Shown: positions 5,621-7,911 of the stretch, piece by piece | Layout: each line of letters opens with the position of its first letter | Position numbering within the stretch: position 1 is the stretch's first letter | Origin: an uncultured Bacillota bacterium | GTDB lineage: Bacteria; Bacillota; Clostridia; Peptostreptococcales; Anaerovoracaceae | Length of the DNA: 7,911 nucleotides | Direction: 5' to 3' | Assembly: GCA_902465215.1 (NCBI GenBank) | Contig: CABQMM010000053.1 | Span: 1-7,911 of the forward strand | Notes under the pieces: model-generated | Told to the model about the DNA's origin: nothing | Seen by the model: only the letters and a program-made list of their open reading frames with translations | Databases searched by the model: none | Made by a program: the position numbers and the translations under genes

Positions 5621-7582
5621 ATGACAGCAAAAAAAGGAACTTATTACATCACCACACCGATTTATTATCCGAGTTCCAACTTGCACATCGGACACACATA
5701 TTGCACGGTAATGGCGGACGCCATGGCAAGATTCAAGAGACTCTGCGGATATGATGTAAGATTCCTTACGGGAACCGATGAACACGGACAGAAAATCCAG
5801 ACGATTGCGGACGAAAAAGGCGTAACCCCACAGGCTTACGTTGACGAAGTCGTAGATGGAATCAAGAAGCTTTGGGAGAAGATGGAGATTTCCAACGACG
5901 ACTTTATCAGAACGACCGAGCCGCGCCACATCAAGCGTGTTCAGGATATTTTTATGAAGCTTTACGAAAACGGCGATATTTACAAGGGCGAGTACGAGGG
6001 GCTTTACTGCACGCCGTGCGAAAGCTTTTGGACGGAAAGCCAGCTTGTAAACGGCTGCTGTCCGGACTGCGGCAGACCGGTTCAGCCTGCGAAGGAAGAA
6101 GCTTATTTCTTCAAGCTTTCCAAATACGCTCCGGCGCTGCTTGAGCTTTTTGACAAAAACCCGGATTTCCTGCAGCCTGACAGCCGCAGAAACGAAATGA
6201 TTTCGTTCATCAATCAGGGCCTTGACGACCTTTGCATTTCCCGTTCAACGTTCGACTGGGGCATCCCGGTTCCGCTTGACGAGAAGCATGTAATCTACGT
6301 ATGGCTTGACGCTTTGACAAACTATATCACAGCGCTCGGCTATCCGGATGATCCGGAGCTTTACGACAAATACTGGCCTGCTGATGTTCACCTTGTGGGC
6401 AAGGAAATCGTAAGATTCCACAGCATCATCTGGCCGGCAATGCTTATGAGTGCGGGGCTTCCGCTTCCGAAGCAGGTGCGCGGTCACGGCTGGCTCCTGA
6501 TGGGCGGTGAAAAAGTTTCCAAGTCCAAAGCTGCCAAGGGTTCGGATGTTATCGACCCGGTTATCCTGATTGAAAGATACGGCATCGATGCTTTAAAATA
6601 TTTCCTGCTTCGCGAATACACCTTCGGACAGGACGGCATTTTCACCAACGAAGTAATGCTCAAGAGAATGAACTACGACCTTGCAAACGACCTCGGGAAC
6701 CTTGTTTCCAGAACCGTTTCCATGATCGAAAAATATAACGGCGGCACGGTTCCGGATGCGGTTTCGTCGGCGATGGACGATATCGACGCAGACCTTCGTG
6801 CTATTGCAGTCGGCGCTGCTTCGAAGGTGGAAGAACAGATGGACAAGTTTGCGTTCAACATGGCACTGGAAGAAATCTGGATTGTCGTTCGCCGCGCAAA
6901 CAAATATATCGATGAAAAAGCGCCTTGGGTGCTTGCAAAGACCGCAGACACCGACCCGGCGGCAAAGGCTGCTCTGGACACGGTTCTGCACAACCTCGCA
7001 GAGACAATCCGCATCATCTCGATTTTGATCTATCCGTTCATGCATACGACTTCCAAGGAAATCCGCAAGCAGATGGGTCTTTGGTACGCGGATGTCGTAT
7101 GGGAAGATGCGTTTGAGTTTGGAATGATGTATCAGGAACAGGTGAAGAAGGGCGATGCTATCTTCCCGAGACTGGACATCGAAAAGGAACTGGAAGAGCT
7201 GTACGCAATCAGCGAATCCATGAAGAAAGACAAAGAACCGGAAAACATTCCGCTTGACCTGAAGCCGGCAATCGAATTCGAGGACTTCGACAAAATTGAC
7301 TTCCGTGTAGGCGTAATCGAAAAGGCGGAGAAGCATCCGAAGGCTGACAAGCTTCTTGTTTTCCAAATTAAGATGGGTACGGAGCGCCGTCAGGTTATCA
7401 GCGGCGTCGCAAAGGACTTCACGCCGGAAGAAATGGTGGGCAAGAAGGTTATCGTAGTTGCAAATCTCAAGCCGCGCCAGCTCAGAGGCATGGAATCCAA
7501 GGGCATGCTGCTCTTTGCCGACAACGGCGACCGCTGCGAAATCGTAACCACAAGCGCACCGGACGGCGAGATAGTCGGCTAA
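5621..7582 (+). CDS. metG: Methionine-tRNA ligase with C-terminal tRNA-binding domain
   Basis: A 653-residue cytoplasmic class I synthetase that attaches methionine to tRNA-Met using ATP. The catalytic domain shows [19 protein letters not shown] (9-27) with the HIGH motif at 22-25, the insert with metal-binding cysteines Cys130, Cys133, Cys147 and Cys150 (CTPC...CPDC), the conserved FDWGIPVP (211-218) and [10 protein letters not shown] (226-235), and the KMSKS loop as KVSKS at 298-302. A helical anticodon-binding domain spans about 345-515. A linker rich in Glu and Lys follows, and then an OB-fold tRNA-binding/dimerisation domain from about 553 ([18 protein letters not shown]...) to the end. 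Length and order match bacterial long-form MetRS. AGGAGG at 5606-5611 is nine bases before the ATG at 5621; a frame extension to 5603 would include that site and is rejected. It is the last gene of the run. The repeat element at 7584 begins immediately after its stop. Confidence 0.97.
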   Translation: MTAKKGTYYITTPIYYPSSNLHIGHTYCTVMADAMARFKRLCGYDVRFLTGTDEHGQKIQTIADEKGVTPQAYVDEVVDGIKKLWEKMEISNDDFIRTTEPRHIKRVQDIFMKLYENGDIYKGEYEGLYCTPCESFWTESQLVNGCCPDCGRPVQPAKEEAYFFKLSKYAPALLELFDKNPDFLQPDSRRNEMISFINQGLDDLCISRSTFDWGIPVPLDEKHVIYVWLDALTNYITALGYPDDPELYDKYWPADVHLVGKEIVRFHSIIWPAMLMSAGLPLPKQVRGHGWLLMGGEKVSKSKAAKGSDVIDPVILIERYGIDALKYFLLREYTFGQDGIFTNEVMLKRMNYDLANDLGNLVSRTVSMIEKYNGGTVPDAVSSAMDDIDADLRAIAVGAASKVEEQMDKFAFNMALEEIWIVVRRANKYIDEKAPWVLAKTADTDPAAKAALDTVLHNLAETIRIISILIYPFMHTTSKEIRKQMGLWYADVVWEDAFEFGMMYQEQVKKGDAIFPRLDIEKELEELYAISESMKKDKEPENIPLDLKPAIEFEDFDKIDFRVGVIEKAEKHPKADKLLVFQIKMGTERRQVISGVAKDFTPEEMVGKKVIVVANLKPRQLRGMESKGMLLFADNGDRCEIVTTSAPDGEIVG

Positions 7583-7586
7583 GGCA

Positions 7587-7611
7587 CGCCCGCCGAGGCA
7601 GCGGCCGGGCG
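7587..7611 (+). terminator. GC-rich hairpin just after metG, without U-tract
   Basis: CGCCCG (7587-7592) pairs perfectly with CGGGCG (7606-7611). Three more pairs (CCG 7593-7595 with CGG 7602-7604) form if C7605 is bulged, leaving a six-base loop. It starts five bases after the metG stop, where a terminator would be expected. The following bases are GTACTTGAC, with no run of T, so it is not a standard intrinsic terminator. It could instead be a 3'-end stabiliser or simply the end of the repeat element. Confidence 0.4.
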
Positions 7612-7639
7612 GTACTTGACACTTGTGTGTTGGAGAGGC

Positions 7640-7656
7640 CGCAAAATGCGTGCCAA
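7640..7656. repeat. 17-bp direct repeat, copy A
   Basis: CGCAAAATGCGTGCCAA occurs here and again, identically, at 7807-7823, 167 bases downstream. Its first 11 bases (CGCA-AAA-TGCG) are a perfect interrupted palindrome that could form a small hairpin or be a protein-binding site. Confidence 0.85.
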
Positions 7657-7690
7657 TCGTTGCTTGCTGGCGAATGACGGAAGAGACCTT

Positions 7691-7719
7691 TTCTTGATGG
7701 CCGCAAGAAGCGTGCTAAG
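7691..7719. repeat. Diverged copy B of the dispersed repeat
   Basis: This 29-base stretch, starting TTCTTGAT and ending GCGTGCTAAG, matches 7796-7824 at 24 of 29 positions. It also contains its own hairpin, TTCTTG (7691-7696) with CAAGAA (7704-7709). Together with copies A and C it shows that one motif was duplicated at least twice within the element. Confidence 0.75.
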
Positions 7720-7795
7720 ATAGGCGATATTCTGGGGCCTGTGGCGGCGGTCGGCCGGCCGTGATGGAACGCTTGGCGGCTGATGGGCGAGGCGC

Positions 7796-7824
7796 TTCTT
7801 GATAGTCGCAAAATGCGTGCCAAG
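7796..7824. repeat. Copy C of the dispersed repeat, holding the 17-bp exact match
   Basis: The second half (7807-7823) is identical to copy A at 7640-7656, and the whole 29 bases match copy B at 24 of 29 positions. The 18-bp tandem array starts immediately after it, at 7825. Confidence 0.8.
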
Positions 7825-7878
7825 TGTTGCGTGTGGGCGCATTGTTGCGTGTTGAGACACTGTTGCGTGTTGGCACAC
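7825..7878. repeat. Three tandem copies of an 18-bp unit
   Basis: The units start at 7825, 7843 and 7861, an exact 18-base period. All three begin with the same ten bases, TGTTGCGTGT. Units 2 and 3 agree at 16 of 18 positions, and units 1 and 3 at 15 of 18. Each unit can fold GTGT-N4-complement; unit 3 extends to a perfect six-pair stem GCGTGT (7865-7870) / ACACGC (7875-7880) around TGGC. Confidence 0.85.
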
Positions 7879-7911
7879 GCGTCCGGGCGTGCGAAGAATA
7901 AGTGAAAAATT

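Larger units (their letters stand above)
7584..7892. repeat. 309-bp repeat-rich intergenic element with 9-bp terminal inverted repeats
   Basis: GCACGCCCG at 7584-7592 is exactly reverse-complementary to CGGGCGTGC at 7884-7892. Between them lies a segment of about 61% G+C by my count of 7583-7892 (43 of 60 bases in 7741-7800). It holds direct repeats, an 18-bp tandem array and several hairpins, and no plausible gene. The left end is one base after the metG stop. No convincing target-site duplication is visible: AAG occurs at 7581-7583 and at 7894-7896 but is offset by one base. It may be a non-autonomous (MITE-like) element or a family of structured intergenic repeat; both readings are inference, and no transposase is encoded. 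The last bases, 7893-7911, are AT-rich and show nothing. Confidence 0.5.

Noticed and set aside
6593..7366. Long minus-strand open frame of 257 codons inside metG
   Set aside because: It lies wholly antisense to the clearly functional MetRS reading frame, and its product has no recognisable domain. It is a codon-bias shadow.
7482..7823. Minus-strand open frame of 113 codons
   Set aside because: It runs antisense into the conserved 3' end of metG and through the repeat element. It has no ribosome site and an Arg/Ser/Pro-rich composition typical of antisense frames.
7579..7878. Minus-strand open frame of 99 codons with hexapeptide repeats (CQHATV, SQHATM, RPHATL)
   Set aside because: The peptide repeats simply translate the 18-bp tandem array, whose period is a multiple of three. 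The start would be GTG with no ribosome site, and overlapping frames on the same strand are equally open. I read it as repeat DNA, not a gene.
7584..7892. CRISPR array
   Set aside because: The repeats are 17-18 bp, the tandem units are contiguous without spacers, and no cas genes are present.

Overview
The window looks like chromosomal DNA of an anaerobic Gram-positive bacterium of the class Clostridia. The signs are strong AGGAGG-type ribosome sites before most genes, tightly overlapping genes, a Cytidylate_kin2-type protein, a Gram-positive-style DeoC, an NhaC-family antiporter, and a MetRS with one four-cysteine metal site and a C-terminal tRNA-binding domain. The class call is an inference from family content, and I cannot name a genus.

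Layout. (1) 29-1917, plus strand: an NhaC-family Na+/H+ antiporter, coupled by a one-base stop/start overlap to a small two-helix membrane protein of unknown function. A hairpin terminator at 1916-1946 ends this unit and also serves the convergent unit from the other side. (2) 1960-2806, minus strand: deoC (deoxyribose-phosphate aldolase), whose 3' end overlaps a 60-residue membrane protein. (3) 2824-2901: two divergent sigma-A-type promoters, back to back, one for deoC and one for the next plus-strand gene. (4) 2922-3407, plus strand: a 161-residue membrane protein of unknown function. (5) 3496-7582, plus strand: a compact four-gene run of lysC (aspartate kinase), a cytidylate-kinase-like protein, a 57-residue single-helix membrane protein and metG (methionyl-tRNA synthetase). 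Its likely promoter starts on the stop codon of the preceding gene. (6) 7583-7911: no credible gene. A 309-bp repeat-rich, GC-rich segment (7584-7892) is bounded by a perfect 9-bp inverted repeat and carries three copies of an 18-bp tandem repeat plus a dispersed ~27-bp motif.

How the genes fit together: lysC makes the first committed intermediate of the aspartate pathway (lysine, threonine, methionine), and metG charges tRNA with methionine, so the operon has a loose aspartate-to-methionine theme. The two small proteins between and around them have no known role. deoC recycles deoxyribose phosphate from deoxynucleosides and stands apart from other deo genes here. The antiporter handles sodium and pH balance.

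Most of the window is ordinary housekeeping DNA. I see no defence system, CRISPR array, tRNA, rRNA or recognised riboswitch. The part most worth a second look is the structured repeat element after metG, followed by the four small or unknown membrane proteins.
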